A stretch of 64,000 bases of DNA from CBFDBF01 sp050287965 (GTDB lineage Bacteria; Pseudomonadota; Gammaproteobacteria; Chromatiales; Chromatiaceae), in contig JBNKCX010000050.1 in NCBI GenBank assembly GCA_050287965.1, forward strand, positions 6,265-70,264, given 5' to 3'. Shown here piece by piece: positions 49,868-59,266 of this stretch. The notes under the pieces were generated by a model. The model did not search any database. It saw nothing but the letters and a program-made list of their open reading frames with translations, and was not told the origin of the DNA. Position numbers and translations under genes: made by a program. Each line of letters opens with the position of its first letter. Position 1 is the stretch's first letter.

Positions 49868-50374
49868 TTACCTTGCCAGCTCCGCTTGAAGTTGGGCGTC
49901 CTTTGCCGCCACCCCGTCCGCGTTGGCCTGGCGTTCTCTGCGGATGCGTTCCGCCAGTTGTGGATCGGAAAGGGCCATGATCTGGGCCGCAAGATAGGCG
50001 GCATTCTTGGCGCCGGCCTTGCCTATGGCAACAGTGGCCACCGGGATACCCCCCGGCATCTGAACCGTGGAGAGAAGTGAATCCATGCCCTGCAACGGAC
50101 CGTTATCCAACGGAATGCCGATCACCGGTTTCAGGGTGGCGGCAGAGACCGCGCCGGCCAGGTGTGCCGCCAGTCCGGCGGCGGCGATGAAGACGCAACA
50201 GCCCCGTTGGTCGGCATCCCTTACGTAAGCGTGGGTAATGTCGGGTGTACGGTGGGCGGAAGTGATCTTCGCCTCGAACGGGATGTCCAGCGCCTTGAGT
50301 ACATCCATGGTGGATTGCAGCACCGGCAGATCCGAATCCGAACCCATTAAAACGGCGACAAAGGGTTTACTCAT
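49868..50374 (-). CDS. purE: N5-carboxyaminoimidazole ribonucleotide mutase PurE
   Basis: A 168-residue cytosolic mutase in purine synthesis. The opening MGSDSDLPVLQ and TSAHRTPD motif are conserved, as is the GIPLDNGPLQGMDSLLS loop. No purK is seen in the window. tsaC follows four bases after the stop; topA lies 97 bases upstream on the same strand. Confidence 0.96.
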   Translation of the reverse strand: MSKPFVAVLMGSDSDLPVLQSTMDVLKALDIPFEAKITSAHRTPDITHAYVRDADQRGCCVFIAAAGLAAHLAGAVSAATLKPVIGIPLDNGPLQGMDSLLSTVQMPGGIPVATVAIGKAGAKNAAYLAAQIMALSDPQLAERIRRERQANADGVAAKDAQLQAELAR

Positions 50375-50471
50375 GTTTCACCGCTCTCTGTCTGTTTGGG
50401 GAGGAGGGAAGATACCGGATTTTCCGTCCTCAGGCTACTGTGCAACGGAAATGGGCGGGCGTTTTCTTCCC

Positions 50472-52751
50472 CTAATGCTCTTCCACTTTTTCGGCAAAGG
50501 AGCACTCCTGCTGGGGGCAGATCTTTTCCGATCCCTTGCGTTTTGTGGTCTTGATGGAGAGTATCGGCCAGCCGCAACTGGGGCAGGGTTCCGCCACCGG
50601 TTCGTTCCAGATGGCGTAGTCGCAGTCGGGATAGGTGGAGCAGGAGTAGAAGATCTTTCCGCGCCTGGACTTGCGTTTCAGCAGGGTGCCGCTGGCGCAT
50701 TTCGGGCAGGTGACCCCGGTATCTTCCGGTTTCTCCAGGGGCTCGATATGACGGCAGTCGGGGTAGGATGAGCAGCCTATGAATTTGCCGTATTTGCTGC
50801 GTTTGATTATCAGGTCGGAACCGCAGTCCGGGCATTTCCGCCCTTCCACGATCTCCGGCTTCTCCGGTTCTCCGTTTTCGCTGTTCAGATCACGGGTATA
50901 GTCACACTCGGGGTAATTGGTACAGCCTACGAAACGACCGTGACGGCCGAGACGGATAGAGAGCTGGCCTCCGCATTTGGGACATTGTTCGTCCAACGCT
51001 TCGTGAGTGACGTCGCTCCGTTTCACATTTTCCTGGGTGTAATCGATCAGCTCCTTGAACGGGCGCCAGAAGTTATGCAGCAGCGGTACCCAGTCCTCTT
51101 CACCCCGGGAAACCGCATCCAGCTCGTCCTCCAGGTTGGCGGTGAATCCATAATCGACATAGCGGGTGAAGTAGCGGGTCAGAAACTTGTTCACCACCCG
51201 GCCCACGTCCGTTGGGTGGAATCGCTTCTTCTCCATCTGCACGTATTCTCGGTCCTGCAGGGTGGAAATGATGGAGGCATAGGTCGAGGGCCGCCCGATG
51301 CCGTACTCCTCCAGGGCCTTGACCAGGCTCGCCTCGCTGTAGCGTGGCGGCGGCTCGGTAAAATGCTGTTCCGGACGTATGGCTTTGAGCGCTACGGCTT
51401 CCCCTTCCTGCAGCGGCGGGAGCATTTTTTCATCGCTCTCTCCCGCTTTGGCGTCGTCCACGCTCTCCATGTAAACCGCCATGAACCCGGGATTAGCAAC
51501 GGTGGAGCCGTTTGCGCGGAAGATGTTGTCTTCCCCGCAACTGAGGTCCGCGGATACGGTGTCGAGTGTGGCATGAATCATCTGGCAGGCGACGGCGCGT
51601 TTCCAGATCAACTCATACAGCCGATACTGATCCTTACTGAGGTACTGTTTCAATTCCTCCGGCATGCGATGCGCCGAAGTGGGGCGGATCGCCTCGTGGG
51701 CTTCCTGGGCGTTCTTCGCCTTGGTTTTGAAATGGCGTGGTTGCTGCGGCAGATTTTCCTCTCCGAAGCGTGCGCTGATGAATGCGCGCAGTTCGTTCAC
51801 AGCCTCATCCGCCAGGTGTACCGAATCAGTACGCATGTAGGTGATAAGACCTACGGCGCCGGCCCCGGTGTCGATACCCTCATACAGCTGTTGGGCGGTG
51901 CGCATGGTGCGTTGCGCGGTAAAGCCGAGCTTGCGTGCGGCTTCCTGCTGCAGGGTGGAAGTGGTGAAGGGGGCCGCCGGATTGCGTTTGCGTTGCTTCT
52001 TCTGAACATTTGCCACCAACAGGCTGCCTTTAGCCGCGTCCAGCAACAGGCGTTCGGCGTCTGCCGCACGTTCCCCGTCGGTGATACTGAATTGTTCCAG
52101 TTTTTCCCCCTGAAGCAGGGCCAATTTGGCGCTGAATTCCTGGCCTTCTTTGTTCAGATCGGCTTCGATAGTCCAGTATTCCTGGGACTGGAAGGCCTCG
52201 ATCTCTTCTTCCCGCTCCACGATCATGCGTAGGGCGGGGCTTTGGACCCGGCCTGCGGAGAGGCCGCGCCGGACCTTTTTCCAAAGCAGAGGGGAAAGGT
52301 TAAAACCCACCAGATAATCCAACGCCCGCCGCGCCTGTTGAGCGTTGACCAGATCCATAGAAAGTTCCCGGGGGTGTGCGACCGCCTCCTGAATCGCCTT
52401 TTTGGTTATCTCATTGAAGACCACGCGGTGCACGACCTTGTCCTTCAGATTTTTCCCGTTCTCAAGCAACTCGTAAAGGTGCCAGGAGATGGCTTCACCT
52501 TCACGGTCGGGGTCAGTTGCGAGATAGAGGGCATCCGACTTTTTCAGGGCCTTGGCAATGGCCTGGACATGGCGATCGTTTCTCTCAATCGCCTGGTATC
52601 GCATTGCAAAGTCGTTGTCCGGGTCGACGGCGCCCGCCTTTGGAACGAGGTCCCGCACGTGACCATAAGAGGCGAGGACCTCGAAATCCTTGCCAAGGTA
52701 TTTCTTGATGGTTTTGGCTTTAGCGGGGGACTCGACGATGACCAGATTCAT
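50472..52751 (-). CDS. topA: DNA topoisomerase I
   Basis: A 759-residue type IA topoisomerase relaxing negative supercoils. The TOPRIM start is MNLVIVESPAKAKTIKKYLG, the active-site tyrosine is Y305 in LITYMRTDS, and the C-terminus has four four-cysteine zinc-ribbon repeats (CPKC, CPDC, CPKC, CPSC). The ATG at 52751 matches the family start; the ORF to 52850 would add a stretch that overlaps smg. smg and dprA lie upstream on the same strand. Confidence 0.97.
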   Translation of the reverse strand: MNLVIVESPAKAKTIKKYLGKDFEVLASYGHVRDLVPKAGAVDPDNDFAMRYQAIERNDRHVQAIAKALKKSDALYLATDPDREGEAISWHLYELLENGKNLKDKVVHRVVFNEITKKAIQEAVAHPRELSMDLVNAQQARRALDYLVGFNLSPLLWKKVRRGLSAGRVQSPALRMIVEREEEIEAFQSQEYWTIEADLNKEGQEFSAKLALLQGEKLEQFSITDGERAADAERLLLDAAKGSLLVANVQKKQRKRNPAAPFTTSTLQQEAARKLGFTAQRTMRTAQQLYEGIDTGAGAVGLITYMRTDSVHLADEAVNELRAFISARFGEENLPQQPRHFKTKAKNAQEAHEAIRPTSAHRMPEELKQYLSKDQYRLYELIWKRAVACQMIHATLDTVSADLSCGEDNIFRANGSTVANPGFMAVYMESVDDAKAGESDEKMLPPLQEGEAVALKAIRPEQHFTEPPPRYSEASLVKALEEYGIGRPSTYASIISTLQDREYVQMEKKRFHPTDVGRVVNKFLTRYFTRYVDYGFTANLEDELDAVSRGEEDWVPLLHNFWRPFKELIDYTQENVKRSDVTHEALDEQCPKCGGQLSIRLGRHGRFVGCTNYPECDYTRDLNSENGEPEKPEIVEGRKCPDCGSDLIIKRSKYGKFIGCSSYPDCRHIEPLEKPEDTGVTCPKCASGTLLKRKSRRGKIFYSCSTYPDCDYAIWNEPVAEPCPSCGWPILSIKTTKRKGSEKICPQQECSFAEKVEEH

Positions 52752-52791
52752 TGGCGATGTTGCGGGTGGGTCCGGTTTCTGGATGAAAAGA

Positions 52792-53268
52792 CTAGTGAAG
52801 ATAAAGCGGTTGTTCGTTGTAAACCAGGTCTTCCATTTGTGCGTAAGCACTCTCCTGTCCGGGCTGGTTCATCAGCACCATCAGAACGATCCATTTCAGC
52901 TCTTCGACGCCGATGTGAATGTTCTCAAGGGCGATGGCCCGGTCGATTACCAGCTCCCGGCTTGCCTGATCAAGGATGTTGTTCTGTTCCAGGAACAGAA
53001 GCAGGCCGCGGCAGTCGGAATCCAGGCGCTGGATCTCCTGTTCCGTGTAAATGCGAAATGATGGATCGGCATTAGGGCGAAAATCTTGAGAACTTTGATG
53101 TGACGCCAGTTCGTCAAGCCATAGAAAGGCCCTGTCGATCTCTCTTTCGGGGAAACCTGCCTGTACCAGTTCATCATGAAGCTCTGCCTGATTGGAGGGG
53201 GATTGCTGCTCGCTGTCCATGTAGTTCTCGTAGAGATAAATCAGGATGTCGACGACATTTTCATTCAT
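52792..53268 (-). CDS. smg: DUF494 family protein Smg
   Basis: A 158-residue protein of the Smg/DUF494 family. The opening VDILIYLYENYM and the middle RFLxxLDELA-like AFLWLDELA region are typical; the C-terminal part has DRAIALENIHIGVEELKWIVLMVL. Function unknown, but linkage with dprA and topA is conserved. It overlaps the dprA stop by four bases. Confidence 0.93.
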   Translation of the reverse strand: MNENVVDILIYLYENYMDSEQQSPSNQAELHDELVQAGFPEREIDRAFLWLDELASHQSSQDFRPNADPSFRIYTEQEIQRLDSDCRGLLLFLEQNNILDQASRELVIDRAIALENIHIGVEELKWIVLMVLMNQPGQESAYAQMEDLVYNEQPLYLH

Positions 53269-54473
53269 GATGGGTCCTTGTAGCAGGCTTTGTTACCACC
53301 CTCAGGGGCTGCTGTCAGTGAGGGGCAAATCGATTCGGCTTTACTGGTGCGGCAAAAAAGGCCGCCGGGCGCAGATGATACATAACCTTCCAGCTCAAGC
53401 AAGAGCAGCATGGAGGAAACCGCATCTGCGGTCAATCCGCTGCGCGCAATCAGATGGTCCATTGTCACCGGGTCAAAACCCATACATTCCAGGAGGAATA
53501 GGTTCTCATTGTCCGGCCTGAGCCCGGGATTTTCCTCCCGGCAGGGAGTCGTTTGCGGGAGAGTCGCAATGCCGCCGAGCAGGGAGCTCAGTTCCTCCGT
53601 TACATCACCGGCCGTCTCCACCAGTTTGGCGCCCTGGCGGATCAGGGCGTGGCAGCCGCGGGCCAGGGGGTTGTGGATGGAGCCGGGAATGGCGAAGACC
53701 TCCCGCCCCTGATCCGCCGCCAGCCGAGCGGTGATCAGGGAGCCGCTTTGCCGGGCAGCTTCCACCACCAGGGTGCCGACGCTTAGACCACTGATGATGC
53801 GGTTCCGGCGGGGAAAGTTCCCTTTCAGGGGCGGAGTCCCCGGGGGCAGCTCGGAAACCAGGGCCCCCTGCTCCGCGATGCGGTGGGCAAGTTGCCGTTG
53901 CCGGGCCGGGTAGACACGATCAAGTCCGGTTCCGGCCACGGCGATGGTGATTCCGCCGGCATCCAGCGTCCCCTCGTGGGAGGCGCCGTCAATACCGACC
54001 GCAAGGCCGCTGGTTATGGTGAGACCGGCGGCTGCCAGATGGGCCGCAAAGTTGCGGGCGGTCTCTCTTCCCGAAGGGGTGGGATTGCGGGATCCCACCA
54101 TCGCCAGCTGGGGTGCGAGAAGCGCTTCCGGGTCTCCGTGAACGAACAGCGCGGGAGGCGGATCGTGGATCTCCTTCAACAGCACCGGGTAACGCGGGTC
54201 ATGCAGAGTGATCAGGTGGTTGTTCGGTTGCCGCAACCATTCAAGGTCTGCGTCAATTTCTCGCCAGCGCGGGGAAAGGAAATAGTCCACGGTTCGCCGC
54301 TTGATTCCCAGTGTAACTAACCGGGCGGCGGGGGAGTGAAAAAGCTCGGATGGGGATTGCACCCGGTTTATCAGGGCGGCAAGCCCGTGGGCGCCCAACC
54401 CGGGTGCGCGCATCAGCGCCAGCCAGTAGCGCAGTTCGTTTTCGTCCGCGAGGGTGTTCGGTGAATCATCCAT
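53265..54473 (-). CDS. dprA: DNA-processing protein DprA
   Basis: A 402-residue protein that loads RecA on incoming single-stranded DNA during natural transformation. The Rossmann core has GSRNPTPSG and SGLAVGIDGASHEGTL; the C-terminal winged helix includes FDPVTMDHLIARSGL. I use the ATG at 54473 (GAGG six bases before it); an in-frame GTG two codons earlier is possible. Smg and topA follow in the same direction. Confidence 0.95.
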   Translation of the reverse strand: MDDSPNTLADENELRYWLALMRAPGLGAHGLAALINRVQSPSELFHSPAARLVTLGIKRRTVDYFLSPRWREIDADLEWLRQPNNHLITLHDPRYPVLLKEIHDPPPALFVHGDPEALLAPQLAMVGSRNPTPSGRETARNFAAHLAAAGLTITSGLAVGIDGASHEGTLDAGGITIAVAGTGLDRVYPARQRQLAHRIAEQGALVSELPPGTPPLKGNFPRRNRIISGLSVGTLVVEAARQSGSLITARLAADQGREVFAIPGSIHNPLARGCHALIRQGAKLVETAGDVTEELSSLLGGIATLPQTTPCREENPGLRPDNENLFLLECMGFDPVTMDHLIARSGLTADAVSSMLLLLELEGYVSSAPGGLFCRTSKAESICPSLTAAPEGGNKACYKDPS

Positions 54474-54532
54474 GACCACCTCGAAATGATCCGCGCCCGT
54501 CCCTGGGCGCCGGATTACAGTATTAACAGACC

Positions 54533-55570
54533 CTAGGGATTGCTCACCCGGTCCAGCACATGGATGGCGCGGGTGGCGTCCAGCACCAGCCCGAAACTGA
54601 CCCGGGAGAAGGTGCGGAACACCATCAGGTGACCGGCCTTTTCATCCGGGAGTTTAACCGTATCCGTCAGATTGGCGGTGACGGTATCGCGAACGGTCTC
54701 TCCCCGATGTTCGATCGCAAGCACATCGCCCGGCTGCAGTCCGTCATCGGCTCCACGATCCAGAACCACGACGTCATACTGGCCGATCTGGGTGACACCG
54801 TCCATAACCGAAATGATACTGCCCCTGACTTGCGAGTCGGGGGCTTTAGGGTAAAAGTCCTCCAGCGGCTGGTCCTGGGCCGCCACCAGCAAACGGTCTC
54901 CGATCAGGGTCTCCTGCCCTGTGCTGGTCAACAGGCAGGTCGCGGGATCGCCGGTGCGCAGCAGCTTGGTGTTTCCGATATAAAGCGCTTCGTAGCCCAG
55001 GATTTCTCCCGTGTCGGCGTCCTTGTAGGCTCCGCCGGGGCGAACCACATCGAAGTTCGTGGTGTCATCTGTTTCAATGGAACGCACGTAGACGTTTTGC
55101 CCGGAACCGCCTGCCAGATGTTCGTCAGCGAAGTCCACGATATAAGGCGCCGCCTCCAATTCCTTTTCTCCAACCACATACGGTCTGGTGAGGAAAGGAT
55201 AAATGGCATCGATCGGTATCGTGGGGATGGCGTCCTGAAGTGCCGATGTCCGAACCTTGGGAGACAGTTTAACCTCCGAACCCCGCAACAGCCGGAGCTG
55301 CGGCTTGCCGTCAACATAGGTCATTTCTATGATGTCGCCGGGATAGATCAGGTGCGGGTTTTCGATCTGAGGATTGACATACCAGACATCAGGCCAGCGC
55401 CAGGGATCGCGCAGAAAGCGCCCTGCGATATCCCATAGGGTGTCACCCGCAACCACCGTGTAACGGTCCGGGTGCGCCGGGTTCACGGCGACCGGATCAG
55501 CTGCGAGGGCGGCACCGGAGAAGATCAGGCCCAGGATAAAGCCGGCAAGCTTGGTTTTGAGTTTTGGCAT
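54533..55570 (-). CDS. LysM peptidoglycan-binding domain protein
   Basis: A 345-residue exported protein with a signal peptide (about residues 1-23) and one LysM domain (about 36-90) in YTVVAGDTLWDIAGRF...PQIENPHLIYPGDII. The rest is a beta-rich domain with no recognised enzyme motif. LysM binds peptidoglycan. Position upstream of and divergent from def, and upstream of dprA, is the common order. Function unknown. Confidence 0.9.
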   Translation of the reverse strand: MPKLKTKLAGFILGLIFSGAALAADPVAVNPAHPDRYTVVAGDTLWDIAGRFLRDPWRWPDVWYVNPQIENPHLIYPGDIIEMTYVDGKPQLRLLRGSEVKLSPKVRTSALQDAIPTIPIDAIYPFLTRPYVVGEKELEAAPYIVDFADEHLAGGSGQNVYVRSIETDDTTNFDVVRPGGAYKDADTGEILGYEALYIGNTKLLRTGDPATCLLTSTGQETLIGDRLLVAAQDQPLEDFYPKAPDSQVRGSIISVMDGVTQIGQYDVVVLDRGADDGLQPGDVLAIEHRGETVRDTVTANLTDTVKLPDEKAGHLMVFRTFSRVSFGLVLDATRAIHVLDRVSNP

Positions 55571-55748
55571 GGCGATCCCTTTGCAACATGAAATAGTTGG
55601 AGTTTAGTCTGGAAAAAGCTCGGATTAAAGCCGACATTTCGGACTAGAATCCTGTATCATCATAATGTTAGCGAATTTTTTTACGTTTGTACTATAACCC
55701 AGTTTTCCCTGATGTACATGATCTGAGTAGCAAATTCCGGAAATCCCA

Positions 55749-56282
55749 ATGGCGATCCTCGAGATTTTACATTTCCCTGATTCACGACTGCGCAACAAAG
55801 CGGATCCGATAGAAAAGATCGATGCAGATATCGGCCGTTTGGTGGAGGACATGTTTGAAACCATGTATCAGGCGCCGGGCATCGGACTGGCTGCGACGCA
55901 GGTCAATGTGGCGAAACGGGTTGTCGTCATGGATGTTTCCGAAGAGCACGACACTCCTCTTTGTCTGATTAATCCGGAGATCCTGGAATCTGACGGGGAG
56001 GAGCAGATGGAAGAAGGATGTCTGTCTGTTCCCGGCGTCTTCGACAAGGTCACTCGAGCCGAACGGGTAAAGGTGCGGGCACTGGATAAGGAGGGCAGGC
56101 CGTTCGAACTGGAGGCGGATGGTCTGTTGGCGGTTTGCATTCAGCATGAAATCGATCATCTCGACGGCAAGCTGTTCGTGGATTATCTCTCGGGCTTGAA
56201 ACGGCAGCGAATCCGGAAAAAGCTCGAGAAGGAGGCGCGGCAGAAAGGGCCTGCGGAAACCCCTTCCAGGCGCGTAATTTAG
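55749..56282 (+). CDS. def: Peptide deformylase
   Basis: A 177-residue metalloenzyme removing the formyl group from nascent proteins. All three motifs are present: GIGLAATQ (44-51), EEGCLSVP with the metal cysteine C91, and QHEIDHLDG with H133 and H137. The catalytic glutamate is E134. Divergent from the LysM gene with a 178-base spacer that has a TATAAC -10-like box but no clear -35. fmt follows 142 bases later. Confidence 0.97.
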   Translation: MAILEILHFPDSRLRNKADPIEKIDADIGRLVEDMFETMYQAPGIGLAATQVNVAKRVVVMDVSEEHDTPLCLINPEILESDGEEQMEEGCLSVPGVFDKVTRAERVKVRALDKEGRPFELEADGLLAVCIQHEIDHLDGKLFVDYLSGLKRQRIRKKLEKEARQKGPAETPSRRVI

Positions 56283-56347
56283 CATTTGTTCGAGATTCGC
56301 GTATTAAACGCGGAGGAATAATTGCGGGGGCTGCAATAACATTCGAT

Positions 56348-56388
56348 CTCAGCGTCCTCAACGCCTTTGTGTTCTCCGCATCCTAAAC
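56348..56388. repeat. Short degenerate intergenic repeat (CGCAGAGAAC type, reverse)
   Basis: CTCAGCGTCCTCAACGCC then TTTGTGTTCTCCGCATCC between def and fmt. Its complement is close to the common dispersed string of GCGGAGAACACAAAGGCG units. It lies in the 142-base gap and is not coding. Confidence 0.4.
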
Positions 56389-56424
56389 ATATCCCCCAAT
56401 CCATTTTGCCTGCAGGAAGCCTCA

Positions 56425-57363
56425 ATGACGGAATCGCTCAAAATTATCTTTGCCGGGACCCCGGATTTTTCCGTGCCTCCTCTTGAGCGCCTGATGGCTT
56501 CGGATCATCGGGTTGTGGCTGTCTACACTCAACCGGACAGGCCCGCTGGAAGGGGGCGGAAGATTGCGGCCAGCCCGGTCAAGGTGTTGGCCGAGGCCCG
56601 GGACATTCCGGTATTCCAGCCAAAGAACTTTAAAGCCGAGGAGGCGTTGTTGGAGCTGGAGAGTCATGGCGCGGATCTTATGGTCGTGGTGGCTTACGGC
56701 CTTATACTTCCCCGTCGGGTTCTGGATGCCCCGCGGCTCGGATGCGTAAACATCCACGCCTCCCTGTTACCCCGCTGGCGGGGTGCGGCTCCCATTCAGC
56801 GGGCCATATTGGCCGGAGACAGTGAGAGCGGTATCACCATAATGCAGATGGAGGAGGGGTTGGATACCGGCCCCATGCTGTTGAAAAAGCGTTGTCCTAT
56901 CTCCGCGCAGGACACCGGGGGCTCGCTGCATGACCGGCTGAGCCAATTGGGAGCGGAAGCGCTTATGGAAGCGCTCCCGGGAATAGCGGAGAGGAGCCTG
57001 ACCGAAGAGCCTCAGGATGATTCCCTGGCGAACTACGCCGATAAACTGCAAAAGAGCGAGGCGGTGATCGATTGGGGGCGCAGCGCCGGGGAGCTCGATC
57101 GTCAGGTGCGGGCGTTCAACCCCTGGCCGGTTGCCCAGACCGGTTTTGCCGGCGGGATGCTGCGGATCTGGGAAGCGGAGCCGTTGCCGGGGATCGGGGA
57201 AGGACAACCCGGATCGGTGGCGGCCACGAGCAAAGCCGGTATCGACGTTATTACCGGGGATGGTGCGCTGCGTATCCATACGCTGCAGGCGCCGGGTAAG
57301 CGCGCCATGAGCGCGGCGGATTTTTTGAACGCCCATAAACTGGACGGGGTCGTATTTGGCTAA
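56425..57363 (+). CDS. fmt: Methionyl-tRNA formyltransferase
   Basis: A 312-residue enzyme formylating initiator tRNA. Seen: IFAGTPDFSVPPLE at the start, PDRPAGRG, the catalytic HASLLPRWRGAAPIQRA stretch, and a C-terminal OB-fold. It starts 142 bases after def; the rsmB TTG start overlaps its stop by eight bases. Confidence 0.97.
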   Translation: MTESLKIIFAGTPDFSVPPLERLMASDHRVVAVYTQPDRPAGRGRKIAASPVKVLAEARDIPVFQPKNFKAEEALLELESHGADLMVVVAYGLILPRRVLDAPRLGCVNIHASLLPRWRGAAPIQRAILAGDSESGITIMQMEEGLDTGPMLLKKRCPISAQDTGGSLHDRLSQLGAEALMEALPGIAERSLTEEPQDDSLANYADKLQKSEAVIDWGRSAGELDRQVRAFNPWPVAQTGFAGGMLRIWEAEPLPGIGEGQPGSVAATSKAGIDVITGDGALRIHTLQAPGKRAMSAADFLNAHKLDGVVFG

Positions 57364-58687
57364 AACCAAATCGCAACAGGGTGTGGATAACGCCGGTGAC
57401 GATGTCCGGGCCGGCGCAGCGCGGGTCATGCTCCGGGTACTGGGAGGGCGCTCGCTTAACGAGGCGCTGGCGCCGGTGCTGGCGGAGGTGCCGCTGCGAG
57501 ACCGAGCCCTGTTGCAGGAGATGTGCTATGGGGTGGCACGTTGGTATCTGCGGCTCCAGGCCGTAGCAAAGCAGCTTCTTGAACGCCCCCTCAAGCAACG
57601 GGACCGGGATATAGAACTGTTGATTCTGGTCGGGCTTTATCAACTGCTCCATATGCGGGTTCCCGATCATGCGGCGGTGGCGGAAACGGTGGAAACGGCG
57701 CGCCGTATGGGAAAGCCCTGGGCCGCCGGACTGGTGAACGGCGTTCTAAGGGGGTTTCTGCGCCAACGGGAACGGCTGCTGCTGACGGCGGATGAAACCC
57801 CCGCCGACCGTTTTGCACATCCGGAGTGGCTGCTGACCCTCATCCGGGAGAGCTGGCCGGATCGGTGGCAGGAGATACTGACGGCTGCCAATTCAAGACC
57901 GGTGATGAGCCTGCGCGTGAACCTGCGCAGAATCGGCCGGCAGGACTATTTTGAAATGTTGCGGGGAGAGGCCGTCCCCGCGCGACCGATCGATGGGGTG
58001 GCCTCCGGTGTGGTTCTTGACCAGCCATTGGATGTAACAACCCTGCCCGGGTTTACCCGCGGACTGGTATCGGTACAAGACGGCGGCGCCCAACTGGCGG
58101 CCGGGCTGCTTGATCTGCGGCCGGGACAGCAGGTACTGGACGCCTGCGCCGCTCCCGGCGGCAAGAGTTGCCATATTCTGGAGATGGAGCCCACGGTCCG
58201 GTTGACCGCGGTTGATGTGGATGAGATGCGCCTGGAGCGGGTGCGTGAGAACCTGCAACGGCTCGGCCTGGAGGCCGAGCTGTTCGTCGGAGACGCTGCC
58301 GCTCCGCAGGGGGAGTGGGGACAGAAAAGCTATGACCGGATACTGTTGGACGTACCCTGTTCAGCCAGCGGTGTGATACGGCGCCATCCCGATATCAAAT
58401 TGCTGCGCCGACCGGAGGACATTCCGGCACTGGTGGAACTCCAGGCCCGGATACTGTCAAAGGTCTGGCGCCTGCTGAAACCCGGCGGCATACTGCTATA
58501 TGCTACCTGTTCTCTCCTGCGGCAGGAGAATGAACGGCAGGTAGAGCGCTTTTTGGCCGCAAGGGATGATGCCCGGGAACGCCCGATCCATGCATCGTGG
58601 GGACATGCATGTGACTACGGCCGGCAGACGTTGCCCGGTGACGACTCCATGGATGGTTTCTTCTACGCGGTGCTGGAAAAGGTCTGA
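57356..58687 (+). CDS. rsmB: 16S rRNA (cytosine(967)-C5)-methyltransferase
   Basis: A 443-residue enzyme with an N-terminal NusB-like domain (about 15-140) and a C-terminal Sun/NOL1-type methyltransferase. The SAM loop is DACAAPGGKSCHI; the two catalytic cysteines are C335 (VPCSASG) and C385 (ATCSLL). The TTG start at 57356 overlaps fmt; a GTG at 57383 is a possible shorter start. A conserved unit def-fmt-rsmB. Confidence 0.95.
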   Translation: MAKTKSQQGVDNAGDDVRAGAARVMLRVLGGRSLNEALAPVLAEVPLRDRALLQEMCYGVARWYLRLQAVAKQLLERPLKQRDRDIELLILVGLYQLLHMRVPDHAAVAETVETARRMGKPWAAGLVNGVLRGFLRQRERLLLTADETPADRFAHPEWLLTLIRESWPDRWQEILTAANSRPVMSLRVNLRRIGRQDYFEMLRGEAVPARPIDGVASGVVLDQPLDVTTLPGFTRGLVSVQDGGAQLAAGLLDLRPGQQVLDACAAPGGKSCHILEMEPTVRLTAVDVDEMRLERVRENLQRLGLEAELFVGDAAAPQGEWGQKSYDRILLDVPCSASGVIRRHPDIKLLRRPEDIPALVELQARILSKVWRLLKPGGILLYATCSLLRQENERQVERFLAARDDARERPIHASWGHACDYGRQTLPGDDSMDGFFYAVLEKV

Positions 58688-58690
58688 GTT

Positions 58691-59266
58691 TTGACGGGCA
58701 AACACTATCGAAGGGGATTCTGGCTGCCGTCGTTTTTTGCGGCATGTCTTGTCATGGCGCCGTCGGTTGCACCGGCTGCCGGGTTTCAGGTTGCCCGCAT
58801 GCAGGGCAGACTGGTGGAAGGGACCTATGTGCTGGATGCGGTTATCGACTATAAGTTTTCGGCAAAGGCGCTGGAGGCGCTGGAAAACGGTGTGCCACTG
58901 ACGCTGGAGATTCATATTCAGTTGCGGCGCAAAGGGGCTTGGATCTGGGAGGAGGATATGCTGGATAGCCATCTGCGCTACCAGCTTCGTTATCACGCCA
59001 TCGCTTCCCTGTACCAGCTGCTGGATATGCAGAGCGGGGAGCAAACCAGCTTCGCCACCCGGGACGCAGCTATCGCCGCCCTGGGCGATATCCAGTCTTT
59101 GCCCATAATCAAACGGGATCTGCTTGAGTCGGGAGAGGTGTACGAGCTGCGGCTTCGCACCTTCCTTGATATTGACGCCCTGCCCCTTCCCCTGCGGCCG
59201 ATGGCCTATCTTTCCCCCTCCTGGAATCTTTCGAGTAAGTCGGAATTATGGCGCATCACACCGTAA
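58691..59266 (+). CDS. DUF4390 family exported protein
   Basis: A 191-residue protein with a signal peptide (about residues 1-29) and a beta-rich mature domain matching DUF4390: GRLVEGTYVLDAVIDYKFS, PLTLEIHIQLRRKGAWIW, and the C-terminal AYLSPSWNLSSKSELW. The family is found beside ntrY and rsmB in gamma- and betaproteobacteria; function unknown. Its stop overlaps ntrY by 19 bases. Confidence 0.88.
   Translation: MTGKHYRRGFWLPSFFAACLVMAPSVAPAAGFQVARMQGRLVEGTYVLDAVIDYKFSAKALEALENGVPLTLEIHIQLRRKGAWIWEEDMLDSHLRYQLRYHAIASLYQLLDMQSGEQTSFATRDAAIAALGDIQSLPIIKRDLLESGEVYELRLRTFLDIDALPLPLRPMAYLSPSWNLSSKSELWRITP

Noticed and set aside
50940..52232. A 430-codon plus-strand ORF opposite topA
   Set aside because: Antisense shadow of topA with no known motifs.
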